Source: Rhodanobacter humi (lineage in GTDB: Bacteria; Pseudomonadota; Gammaproteobacteria; Xanthomonadales; Rhodanobacteraceae). Taken from it: a stretch of 64,000 bases of DNA. Below are positions 50,949 to 60,500 of this stretch, piece by piece. The translations under genes were made by a program, and so were the position numbers. The notes beneath the pieces were generated by a model, which saw nothing but the letters and a program-made list of their open reading frames with translations, was not told where the DNA came from and ran no database searches. The stretch's first letter is position 1. Every line of letters starts with the position of its first letter. The stretch lies in NCBI RefSeq assembly GCF_041107455.1, contig NZ_JBGBPY010000001.1:3410001-3474000 (forward strand), given 5' to 3'.

Positions 50949-53900
50949 ATGAGTTCCATCGCCGAACTGATTGCCGACTACCAGACCAAGCGGCTCTCGC
51001 TGCCAGGGCTGTTCGAGGCGCTGGCCGCGCGCGGCGCGCTGCCGGACGATGCCCTGCGCGAGGAGCAGGCGCTGCTCGACGCGATGGCGGCCGATGGCCG
51101 GATCGAGCCGACGCTGGCGCGCGCGCTCGTCGCGAAGCTGCGCAGCCTGCAGCCGCCGTCCTCCGCGCCGCCCGTGGTGCCGGACGACGAGGTGACCCGG
51201 GTGCAGGTGGGGAGCCACGCGGCCGCGCCGCCGCCGGATGCCGAGATGACGATGGTGCAGCCCGCCTCGCGTCCGCCGGCGCCATCGGCTGACGCGGATG
51301 CCACCGTGGTCGCGCCCGCCTCGCGTCCGCCCGCGGCCGATGCGCCGCAGGCCACCGCCGTCACCGGCACCCAGGGCACCGCCTCCAGCAGCAGCTTCAA
51401 CCGCTCCAGCTGGGAAAAGGTGGCCGAGGCCGAAGGCGGCGACTACGCCACCGTGGGCATGCTGCTGAAGGGCCGCTTCCTGCTGGAACGCGAGATCGGC
51501 CGCGGCGGCATGGGCGTGGTCTACCTTGCGCGCGACGAGCGCAAGGTGGAGGCGCGCGACCGCGATCCGTACGTGGCGGTGAAGGTGCTGAACGACGAGT
51601 TCCGCCGCCACCCCGATTCGCTGATCGCGCTGCAGCGCGAGTCGCGCCGCGCGCAGCTGCTCGCGCACGACAACATCGTGCGCGTCTACGACTTCGACAA
51701 GGATCGCACCATCGTCTTCATGACGATGGAGTACATCGACGGCACCGACCTGCGTACGCTGATCCGCGAGCGCGCCTACCACGGCATGCCGCTGGCCGAG
51801 GCGCGCCCGCTGATCGAGGGCATGGGCTGGGCGCTGAAGCGCGCGCACGCGGCCGGCATCGTGCATTCCGACTTCAAGCCCGGCAACGTGATGGTGACGC
51901 GCGAAGGCGTGCCCAAGGTGTTCGACTTCGGCATCGCCCGCGCCGGCAAGCACCTCAGCGAGGCTACCGGCGAGGAGACGGTGTTCGACGCCGGCACGCT
52001 GGGCGCGCTGACGCCGGCCTACGCCAGCCTGGAGATGATTCAGGGCAAGGAGCCGTCGCCCTCCGACGACATCTACGCGCTGGGCTGCGTCACTTTCGAG
52101 CTGCTTACCGGCAAGCACCCGTTCGACAAGGTCAGCGCCGAGGTCGCGTTGAAGGAAGGGCGCAAGCCGCCGCCGGTGCCGGGCCTGACCCGGCGCCAGT
52201 ACAAGGCGCTGTGCGACGCGGTGGCCTTCCATGCCGAGCAGCGCCTGCAGAACGCGGGCGCGCTGATCGACGGCCTGCGCGAGATCGGCCTGCGCGAGCG
52301 GCTGGTGCCGTGGCTGGGCTACGGCGCGGTCGCCGCCGTGGTGATCGCGGGCGGCACCTGGGGCACGCTCAGCTACCTGCACCAGCACCACCTGTCGCAG
52401 GTGATTGCGCGCTTCGCCGCCGGCAACCCGCACCACTACGCGAACGAGAACGAGGCGATGCAGGCGCTGGACGGCCTCGGCGAGGACGACCGCAAGCGGC
52501 TGGTGCTGGACCAGGGCGAGGCGATCCAGAACTTCCTGCTCGCACGCATCGACGCCTACTGGAATCCGGCCCAGGGGCGCTACGACTTCCCCGGCGCCCA
52601 GCACGTGTTCCAGCTGCGCGACCAGCTGAAGCTGTATTCGCCCAAGCTGGATACCCGGCGCACCGCGGTGACCCAGCAGAAGAACGACCTGCTCAACACG
52701 CTGGACACCGAGCTGTCGCAGCGCATCGCCGCCGGCGCGATCTTCGAGAGCCAGCCCGACAACGCGGTGGCCACGCTGGACCGCATCCGCGCGATCGATC
52801 CGCACAGTGCGCTGCTGCACAACGCCGAGCTGGAGCTGAAGTACGACATCGCGATCGGCCAGTCGCTGAGCGCCGACCACGTGGACGAGGCGCGCCAGCG
52901 GCTCGCGCTCGCCACGCGGTTGTTCCCGGACTCGTCGCGGCTGAAGCAGCGCGGGGCGCAATTGGCCGCGCTCGCCGCCACCGCTGCACCGGCCGCGGCG
53001 GCGCCCGCGCCGGGTGCGCCGGTGCAGGGCATCCCGCAGGCGCGCAGCGCGCTGGCCGCGCTGGTGGCCGCGCCATCGGCGAATGCGCAGTGGCAGCAGT
53101 CGGTGTCCGCCGCGATGGCGGTGCTGCAGCATGACCAGTCGCCGGAAACGCGCAAGCTGGTGGATGCGCTGGGCGCCGCCATCGCCGGCAGTGCGGGCCA
53201 GCAAACCGATGCCATGCACCTGCCGCAGGACCTGGCGCTGGTGAACTTCGGCCTGCAGTACGCGCCGCAGTCGGCGCCGCTGCTGGCCCAGCGCGACAAG
53301 CTGACCGCGCTGCAGAGCCAGGCGCAGGCACAACTCGATCAAGAGGCAGCTACGGCCGAGGTGGCCACGCGCATCGAGTCGGTGCGGCGCGCGGCCGCGG
53401 CCGACGACAGCGCCAAAGCGCTGGAATCGCTGACGCGCATCCGCAGCCTGCAGCCGGACCATCCCTTCCTCGCCAAGGAGGGTCCGCAACTGGTGGCCTC
53501 GGCCTATCTGGGACAGGCCGACGATGCGTTCCAGCGCGGCAAGTACCAGGCCGCATCCAGCCTGCTGACGCAGGGCCTGAAGGCGCTGGGCAACCGCAGC
53601 GACCTGCGCAATGCGCAGGCGCGCTACGAACTGGCCGCCGCGCTGCTGAAGGCCAACGGCCAACCGCTGGCCGATGCCGACTACCAGCGCCTGCGCAGCC
53701 AACTGGCCGCCGCGCGCAAGGCCGATGCGCAGGGTCTGGATGAGCTGGAGTCCGAGCTGAAGCAGCACGGCCACCTGGCGCAGGGCAGCCTGGCCGCCTT
53801 GCTGGACAGCCTCAAGCCGAGCGCGACCGCTGCAGCGGCGGCGGCGGCGCCCGCCGCGCCCGTGCCGGCTGCGCCCACCGCACCGGCCGCCGTCGCGCCC

Positions 53901-54629
53901 GGCCATGCGCCAACCGAGGCGGCGGCGACCAAGGCTGCTCCGGGCGGCGCCGCCAAGCCCGCGGCCGCGACGGCCGGCAATGCGGCGCCGACCGCCGCCG
54001 TGGCCGGCAACGATCCCTGCGCGCGTCCGGACCTGGCCGGCAAGGGCCGCGCCTGCGTCGACACCCTGGGTGCCAGTGGCCGCGGGCCGGCCCTGGTGGT
54101 GATTCCCGGCATCGGCGGCGGCAAGCCGTATGCGATGTCGCGCACCGAGGTCACGGTGAGCGAATTCAACCGCTACTGCCGCGCCAGCCATGCCTGCGCC
54201 GGCGTGTCCGACAGCGACGGCCAGTTGCCGGTGAGCAACATCAGCCTGGCCCAGGCCAGGGCCTACGCGCAGTGGCTGAGCAGCACCAGCGGTTACACCT
54301 ACCGCCTGCCCAGCGACACCGAGTGGATGCACGCAGCGCACGCCAGTGGCGGCTGGAAGCAGTCGCCGGACAGCAACTGCATCCCGCCGTCTTCCAGCGA
54401 CGACAGCAGCGGCGGACCGATTTCCGCGCTGGGCCGCGAGCCGAATCCCTGGGGACTGGTGAACATGACCGGCAACGTCTGGGAGTGGGTGACCAGCGGC
54501 GGCGGCGTGATCGTGCGCGGCGGCAGCTACAACAGCTACTGGTCCGATTGCACGGTGGACAGCCATCGGAGCGACAATGGCGGTGCGCAGAAAGATGTCG
54601 GGTTCCGGGTGCTGCGGGAGCTGAAATGA
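50949..54629 (+). CDS. Ser/Thr kinase fused to a formylglycine-enzyme-like domain
   Basis: 1226 residues. The N domain and kinase domain (about 175-447) are nearly identical to the kinase encoded at 48118, including HSD (306-308) and DFG (326). The linker again holds three threonine motifs: VTRVQV (Thr83), MTMVQP (Thr101) and ATVVAP (Thr119). A span at about 455-475 is followed by ~450 residues of periplasmic helical repeats, an Ala/Pro hinge, and a C-terminal FGE/SUMF1-type domain (about 1045-1226) with SRTEVTVSEFNRYC, YRLPSDTEWMHAA, WGLVNMTGNVWEW and VIVRGGSYNSYWSDC. The last is probably a ligand-binding or structural use of the fold rather than a true formylglycine enzyme. Confidence 0.88.
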   Translation: MSSIAELIADYQTKRLSLPGLFEALAARGALPDDALREEQALLDAMAADGRIEPTLARALVAKLRSLQPPSSAPPVVPDDEVTRVQVGSHAAAPPPDAEMTMVQPASRPPAPSADADATVVAPASRPPAADAPQATAVTGTQGTASSSSFNRSSWEKVAEAEGGDYATVGMLLKGRFLLEREIGRGGMGVVYLARDERKVEARDRDPYVAVKVLNDEFRRHPDSLIALQRESRRAQLLAHDNIVRVYDFDKDRTIVFMTMEYIDGTDLRTLIRERAYHGMPLAEARPLIEGMGWALKRAHAAGIVHSDFKPGNVMVTREGVPKVFDFGIARAGKHLSEATGEETVFDAGTLGALTPAYASLEMIQGKEPSPSDDIYALGCVTFELLTGKHPFDKVSAEVALKEGRKPPPVPGLTRRQYKALCDAVAFHAEQRLQNAGALIDGLREIGLRERLVPWLGYGAVAAVVIAGGTWGTLSYLHQHHLSQVIARFAAGNPHHYANENEAMQALDGLGEDDRKRLVLDQGEAIQNFLLARIDAYWNPAQGRYDFPGAQHVFQLRDQLKLYSPKLDTRRTAVTQQKNDLLNTLDTELSQRIAAGAIFESQPDNAVATLDRIRAIDPHSALLHNAELELKYDIAIGQSLSADHVDEARQRLALATRLFPDSSRLKQRGAQLAALAATAAPAAAAPAPGAPVQGIPQARSALAALVAAPSANAQWQQSVSAAMAVLQHDQSPETRKLVDALGAAIAGSAGQQTDAMHLPQDLALVNFGLQYAPQSAPLLAQRDKLTALQSQAQAQLDQEAATAEVATRIESVRRAAAADDSAKALESLTRIRSLQPDHPFLAKEGPQLVASAYLGQADDAFQRGKYQAASSLLTQGLKALGNRSDLRNAQARYELAAALLKANGQPLADADYQRLRSQLAAARKADAQGLDELESELKQHGHLAQGSLAALLDSLKPSATAAAAAAAPAAPVPAAPTAPAAVAPGHAPTEAAATKAAPGGAAKPAAATAGNAAPTAAVAGNDPCARPDLAGKGRACVDTLGASGRGPALVVIPGIGGGKPYAMSRTEVTVSEFNRYCRASHACAGVSDSDGQLPVSNISLAQARAYAQWLSSTSGYTYRLPSDTEWMHAAHASGGWKQSPDSNCIPPSSSDDSSGGPISALGREPNPWGLVNMTGNVWEWVTSGGGVIVRGGSYNSYWSDCTVDSHRSDNGGAQKDVGFRVLRELK

Positions 54630-54958
54630 GCGAGCGGGAACGACGGGTCAACCAGGGGCTGCGTGTCCTCGACGAGGCCCACTACAGCGGGCGGATCAAC
54701 CGCGAGGAATACCGCAAGCGGCGTCGCCAGCTGCTCGGCTCGCTGTGCGACAGCCACGGCATCACCGCCCGCAACACCTTGCGTACCCGGGTCACCCAGC
54801 AGGGCGGGCGCGTGGCCCAGGCGGCGGTCGCGCCGGCCGAGTCCCAGCCGGCGCCCTTCGCCGCCCGACATGCCGTGGCCTGGAAACCGCTGCTGGCCTT
54901 CGCGCTCGGCCTGGTGCTGTGCGCGCTGCTCGTGTACTGGCTGCTGCGGGCGAACTGA
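54626..54958 (+). CDS. Small tail-anchored membrane protein after the kinase
   Basis: 110 residues. A basic helical cytoplasmic part (ERERRVNQGLRVLDEAHYSG, RINREEYRKRRRQLLGSL) is followed by a single C-terminal span, PLLAFALGLVLCALLVYWLL, ending RAN. The ATG shares ATGA with the kinase stop, so it is co-translated with it. Function is unknown; an accessory to the kinase in the inner membrane is the simplest idea. It is the last gene of the T6SS block. Confidence 0.75.
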   Translation: MSERERRVNQGLRVLDEAHYSGRINREEYRKRRRQLLGSLCDSHGITARNTLRTRVTQQGGRVAQAAVAPAESQPAPFAARHAVAWKPLLAFALGLVLCALLVYWLLRAN

Positions 54959-55035
54959 GGAGCACTCCGCAACTCGCGCATCCGGTCCGCGCGGCGTGAC
55001 CGGAAAAGCCGCCGTTTTGCGCATTTGAATATCAA

Positions 55036-55368
55036 GGGATGCTCTGGTCTACCCCAGTGCAGGCGTCACCGGTCTGTCTGTTCGCAGCCCGCAGGCACGT
55101 CGTCGAAGGCAGGCTGGTTGCCTGTCGAGACGGCGGGCCGTACGCGGGGAGTGGCCATGGATGGCCACGGCCTTGAGGAGCGAGGAAGGGATGCGGGCAG
55201 ACAGACCGGCCTCAACTTCTTGAATGCAAATGACGAGGTGATGCCCAGAGGGTCCGCATATCGCCGCGCGCGTCTTGCCAGACCACCAGTCTGGACTGCG
55301 CCACGCACGACCATCTGCGAACCCTCTGGGCATCATGCCGCCTGCGCTGGGGTTGATCAGAGCATCCC
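55036..55368. repeat. 333-bp inverted-repeat element before the two-partner secretion genes
   Basis: The outer arms 55036-55064 and 55340-55368 match over 26 of 29 positions in inverted orientation. Inner arms at 55240-55261 and 55313-55334 match over 19-20 of 22, with a CCAGAC/GTCTGG hairpin at the centre. A second copy of the 6546-6596 repeat, with a perfect GTGGCCAT/ATGGCCAC dyad, sits between the left arms at 55138-55188. The rest of the 554-base gap shows no gene. Confidence 0.75.
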
Positions 55369-55512
55369 CGGGACGGTCTGGTTTCGACGATCGTGGATCC
55401 GGACCGGAGGCGGTCCGGCGCCCGCCATCGAGCCCTCATGGCCGAACCACGGGATGGCACGGGCGCCGCCGGCACCCGTGCATGTGCGTCATCGATCATC
55501 AAGGGGAATGCC

Positions 55513-57543
55513 GTGCGCAGGGTCTGTCTGGCAGCAGCGTTGGCGCTGGTCCTGGGAACCGGGGAGGCCTGGGCGCAGGCGGCCGGGGGAAGTCCGCCGC
55601 AGATCCTCGTCAGCGGCGTGTCGGCTGCGGCGGGAGCTGCCGCGCAGACCGCCGTGCAGGGCATCATCGACCGCGAATACCAGCAGACGCTGGCGGCGGA
55701 CGGCCATCCGGCCGCGCTGACCATGGTGCAGCTGCAGGCCCTGGCCGACCGGATCACCTTGGCCCTGCACAAGGCCGGCTATCCGGACGCGCACGCCTAC
55801 CTGCCCGACCAGGTGGTGGCCTACACCGTGCATGGAGCAGCGGCGGCCGGCCAGGCGGCCGTCGCGGCCGCGGCGCAGACGCCGGCGGTTGCCACGCCGC
55901 CAGCCGCAGCGCCGGTGCCCGCGGCGCCCTCCGACCGGGTGGTGCCGCCGCTCAAGGACCGCGATGTCGGCAGCGCGCAGACGCAGCAGATCGCGGTGAG
56001 CGGCTTCCACGTGGACGGCGTGGGCGAGCACAAGGATGCCGGCATCACGCCGGCCAGCATGCAGGCGCTGGCGGATGCGCAATTCGGCAAGCTCGGCGGC
56101 GGCGCCGGGCAGCCGGCGAAGCTCGGCTTCGACCAGTTGCAGGGCGTGGCCGACGCGATCACCCAGCGCTACCGCAAGGCCGGCTTCATCGTGGCCACCG
56201 CCTTCCTGCCGGCGCAGACGGTGGGCGACGACCGCATCGTGCGCATCCAGGTGCTGGAAGGAAAGATCGGCCGCATCATCGTCAAGGGCACCAGGCGCTA
56301 CCACCCCGGCGTGATCGCGGCGCCGGCGGAGAAGCTGCGCGGCAAGGCGCTGCAGAAGAGCGACGTGGACACGGCGCTGCTGTACGACCGCGACCTGCCG
56401 GGCGTGTCGGTGACCTCCACCTTCCAGCCGGGCGAACAGACTGGCGCCACCGACCTCATCATGGTGGCGCGCGAGGCGCCGCGGCCGTACACCATCACGC
56501 TGGGCGCGAACAACTACGGCACCGCGCTCACCGGCCGCTACCGCGCCGAGGCGGGCATCACCTGGAACAGCCCGCTGGGCATCGGCGACAGCCTCGCCGC
56601 CAACGTCAACTACGCGCTGGACCCCAGCCAGAACGTCTACGGCTCGCTGGTCTACCGCGCGCCGACGGTGGTGGTGCCGGGCCTCAGCGCGGTGGCGGGT
56701 GCCACCCGCAGCGAGCTGCAGATCAACTCCGGCCAGTTCGCCAGGCTCAACGTGAAGGGGCCGAGTTCGTCGTATTTCACCGGCGCCGACTGGAAGTTCG
56801 TCAACACCGACGACCTGAAGCTGCTCGGCTCGCTGCACTACATCCGCGAGGAGTCGAAGCTGAAGCTGGGCGGCTTCGACTTCCCGTTGTCCGACGAACG
56901 CTTCGACGTGGCCGAGCTGGGCTTCGGCATGGAACACACCGACAAGCGCTTCCACGGTGTGGACCTGCTGCAGGTGGCCGTGCGCAAGTCGATCAGCGAC
57001 GACTCGAAGCAGCCGGACCTGGTCAGCCCCGACCATGCCAGCAGCTTCCTGTCCGAGCGGATCTCGTACACCCGCCTGCAGTTCCTCGCCCCCACGCAGC
57101 GGCTGTATTTCAAGTTCAACGGGCAGTACAGCAACGACGTGCTGGCGCCGCTGGAGCAGTTCGCGATCGGCGGCCCCGACAGCGTGCGCGCCTATCCGAT
57201 CGCCGACGCACTGAGCGCCCGCGGCTACTACACCGCGCTGGAATACCACGTCGACGCGCCGGGCTTCGCCAACAAGACCTCGCCGTTCCGCGGCCGGCCG
57301 TGGCGCGAGCTGCTGGAGCTGGAAACCTTCCTCGACTACGCACGCGGTTTCCCGGTGGCGAAGGAACGCGCCACCGGCCTCAAGCCGGTGACCTACAGCG
57401 GCGTCGGCGCGGGCTTCATCTTCCGCCTGCCGTACTGGCACCACCTCCAGTTCCACTTCGACGGCGCGGTGCCGCTGGGCAACCAGGATGCCTCGGACCG
57501 GCACGGCTATCACGTCTACGGACGCTTCGACCTCACGTTCTGA
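55513..57543 (+). CDS. Two-partner secretion outer-membrane transporter (TpsB, FhaC/ShlB-like)
   Basis: 676 residues from the GTG at 55513, which has AAGGGG 6-7 bases upstream and gives an immediate signal peptide (CLAAALALVLGTGEAWA). An ATG at 55393 would bury that signal. Two related POTRA-like segments follow (LVSGVS...YLPDQVV and IAVSGFHVDGVG...FLPAQTV), joined by an Ala/Pro linker, then a 16-strand-type barrel with the SVRAYP motif. It should export the TpsA protein encoded 30 bases downstream across the outer membrane. Confidence 0.9.
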   Translation: MRRVCLAAALALVLGTGEAWAQAAGGSPPQILVSGVSAAAGAAAQTAVQGIIDREYQQTLAADGHPAALTMVQLQALADRITLALHKAGYPDAHAYLPDQVVAYTVHGAAAAGQAAVAAAAQTPAVATPPAAAPVPAAPSDRVVPPLKDRDVGSAQTQQIAVSGFHVDGVGEHKDAGITPASMQALADAQFGKLGGGAGQPAKLGFDQLQGVADAITQRYRKAGFIVATAFLPAQTVGDDRIVRIQVLEGKIGRIIVKGTRRYHPGVIAAPAEKLRGKALQKSDVDTALLYDRDLPGVSVTSTFQPGEQTGATDLIMVAREAPRPYTITLGANNYGTALTGRYRAEAGITWNSPLGIGDSLAANVNYALDPSQNVYGSLVYRAPTVVVPGLSAVAGATRSELQINSGQFARLNVKGPSSSYFTGADWKFVNTDDLKLLGSLHYIREESKLKLGGFDFPLSDERFDVAELGFGMEHTDKRFHGVDLLQVAVRKSISDDSKQPDLVSPDHASSFLSERISYTRLQFLAPTQRLYFKFNGQYSNDVLAPLEQFAIGGPDSVRAYPIADALSARGYYTALEYHVDAPGFANKTSPFRGRPWRELLELETFLDYARGFPVAKERATGLKPVTYSGVGAGFIFRLPYWHHLQFHFDGAVPLGNQDASDRHGYHVYGRFDLTF

Positions 57544-57572
57544 CGTACCACGATCTCGGACGGACAACGATC

Positions 57573-60500
57573 ATGAACACGATTTCCCGCACGGCCCAGC
57601 GCAGCTCCCGTCAGCAGGCCGGGGCAATGCCGCCGATGGCCCTGCCGCGGCTGCGGCAGCAACGGCTGGCGCTCAGCCTGGCGGTGGCGCTCGGTTCGGT
57701 GTCGTTCTGCGGCGGCGCACTGGCCGCCGTTGCCGGCGGCGTGGCGCCCGGCACCACGCCCATCGGCGGCGTGGTGGTCGGCGGTTCGGGTTCGATCGCG
57801 CAGAACGGCGTGAATACCGTGATCAACCAGAACTCGGCGCTGCTGGCGCTGAACTGGCAGAGCTTCAACGTGGGCAAGGACGCCACGGTGCTGTTCAACC
57901 AGCCCTCGTTCAACGCGGTGGCGCTCAACCGCATCCTCGACCAGAGCCCCAGCCAGATCTTCGGCCACATCAACTCCAACGGCCAGGTGTTCCTGATCAA
58001 CACCCACGGCATCATCTTCGGCAGCAGCGCGCAGCTGAACGTGGGCGGCCTGGTGGCGAGCACGCTGGACCTCACGCCGAGTGATTTCCTGTCGAACCAT
58101 TTCAACCTCGACGCACACGGTGGCAGCGCCGGCGTCGTCAACCACGGCACCATCCAGGCCGCCAGCGGCGGTTCGGTAAGCCTGGTCGGCGGCAAGGTCG
58201 AGAACGACGGCCTGATCGTGGCGAACTACGGCCGCATCAACCTCGACGGTGCCGACAAGGCGGTGCTGGATTTCGACGGCAACGGCCTGATCAACGTGCA
58301 GATCACCGGCGCGTTGCAGCAGCGCCTGAGCAACGACGAAGCCGCGGTGGCGAACAACGGCCGCCTGCAGGCCGACGGCGGCACCGTGGTGCTGCAGGCC
58401 TCGGCCGCGAAGGACCTGTTCACCAACCTGGTCAACAACACGGGCGTGATCGACGCCCACGGCATCAGCACCGATGGCGGCGTGGTGCGCCTGGTCGGCA
58501 GCGGCGGCAACACCGTCAGCAGCGGCAGCATAGACGCCAGTGGCGTGCACGGCGGCAGCGTGCAGCTGCTGTCCGACCAGAACGTCGGCGTGATGGGCGG
58601 CAGCATCGACGCTTCCGGCTCGCAGGGCGGCGGCAGCATCCGCGTGGGCGGCGGCTGGCAGGGCGGCGAAGGTTTGCAGACCGCGGCGGTCAGCTACGTC
58701 GGGCCCGACGCGAGACTGGACGCCGATGCCACGCAGTCCGGCAACGGTGGCTCGGTCGTGGTGTGGGGCAACCAGGGCAACAATTTCCACGGCAGCATCA
58801 GCGCGCGGGGCGGCGCAACCGGTGGCGATGGCGGCCGGGTGGAAACCTCGGCACACGATGGCCTGAACGTGCAGGGGCGAGTCGATGCCTCCGCGCCCGG
58901 CGGCAAGGCCGGCACCTGGCTGCTCGATCCCTACAACGTGACGATCGCGACGGGCGGTACGGCATTCAGCAACCCGTTCACCGCTGCCGCCACGTCCACC
59001 ATCGACCCGGCCAACATCGACACCGCGCTCAGCGGCAACACCAATGTGTTCGTGTTCACCAACACGAAGGCGAACGGCACCGTTGATGCCGGCAACATCA
59101 CCGTCAACAGCCCGATTACGGCTACGGGAGCCGGTTCGCTGTACCTGCAGGCAGTCGGCAGCATTTTCCTCAACGCGAACATCGGCAGCGACGGCACGCA
59201 TCCGCTCAACGTCAACCTGTGGGCGAACTACGGTGGAGCCGCCCAGGCGACCTCCTATACCAGCAACGCAACCTGCGCGAGTTGCCAGGTGATCATCGGC
59301 GACACGACTTCCGCCAGCATCACGACAACCGGCGGCAGCGTGAACATCCAGACGGGCGACAGCACGCATGCGGGCGGCAGCCTGCAGCTGGGAAGCAGCG
59401 GAACCATCACCGGCAGCATTGACACCTCGGGCACCTCGAACGGCGCTCTCAACGTGATCGCCACCGGCATCGCCCAGCAGGCCAGCGGAGCCAGCACCAT
59501 CACGGCGGGGGTGGCCAGCCTCGATGCCGGCGCAGGTGCCATCACGCTCGGCAATGCGAACGACTTCACCGGTGCGGTGGGCTTGAACAACAGCGGCGCG
59601 AACAACGTGACGCTGAGCAACGGCAGCAATGCCCTGGTGCTGGGTGCGTCGAACGTCGGCAGCGGCACGCTGACGGCGAGCGGAGTGGGGATCAGCCAGA
59701 CAGGCGCGATCATGCAGGCGAGCGGTGCCGGCACGGCGACGTTCAACGCGGGTGCCGGGGCGATCACGCTGGGCAGTGCGAACGCCTTCACCGGTGCGGT
59801 GAGCCTGAGCAACAGCGGTGCCAATGCGGTGGCGCTGAACAACGGCAGCAACGCGTTGGCGTTGGGCCTTGTGAACGTCGGCAGCACGCTGGGTCTGACC
59901 TATGGCGGTTCGCTCACGCTGGACGACAGCATCACGCTCGTCGGCCCATTGAGTTTCAGCACGCCCGTGCTGCTGGGCAACGACATCACGCTCACGAGTG
60001 GCAATGGCAACGTGAGCTTCGGCGGCACGGTCGACAACGCCACCGGCACGGCCCGGGCGCTGACGGTGAATGCCGGCACCGGCGCAGTGACGTTCGGCGG
60101 CGCGGTGGGCGGCGGCACCAACGGCGCACTGGCGAGCCTGGCCGCGACCGGAGGCAGCCTCACGCTCGACGGCAACGTCACCACCAGCGGCAACCAGACC
60201 TACACCGGCGCAGTGCAACTGGGCGGCAACGTGACGCTGGACAGCAGTGCGGGCAACGGTGCGGTAGGCTTCACCAGCACGGTGGACAACGCGGCCAGCG
60301 GTACGCCGGAAGCATTGACGGTAAACGCGGGCACCGGCGCGGTGACATTCACTGGCGCCGTGGGCGCAGGTGCCAATGGCGCGATTGGCGGGCTGACCGT
60401 GAACGGCAACGGCGCGACGAGCCTGGGCGCAGTGAACGCGGCCAGCCTGGCCACGAACACCGGCACGACCACGCTCAACGGCAACATCACCACCGCGAGC

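Noticed and set aside
55393-55512. ATG at 55393 as the start of the TpsB gene
   Set aside because: It adds 40 residues of Arg-rich sequence before the signal peptide, whereas the GTG at 55513 has a good ribosome site and gives an immediate signal peptide.
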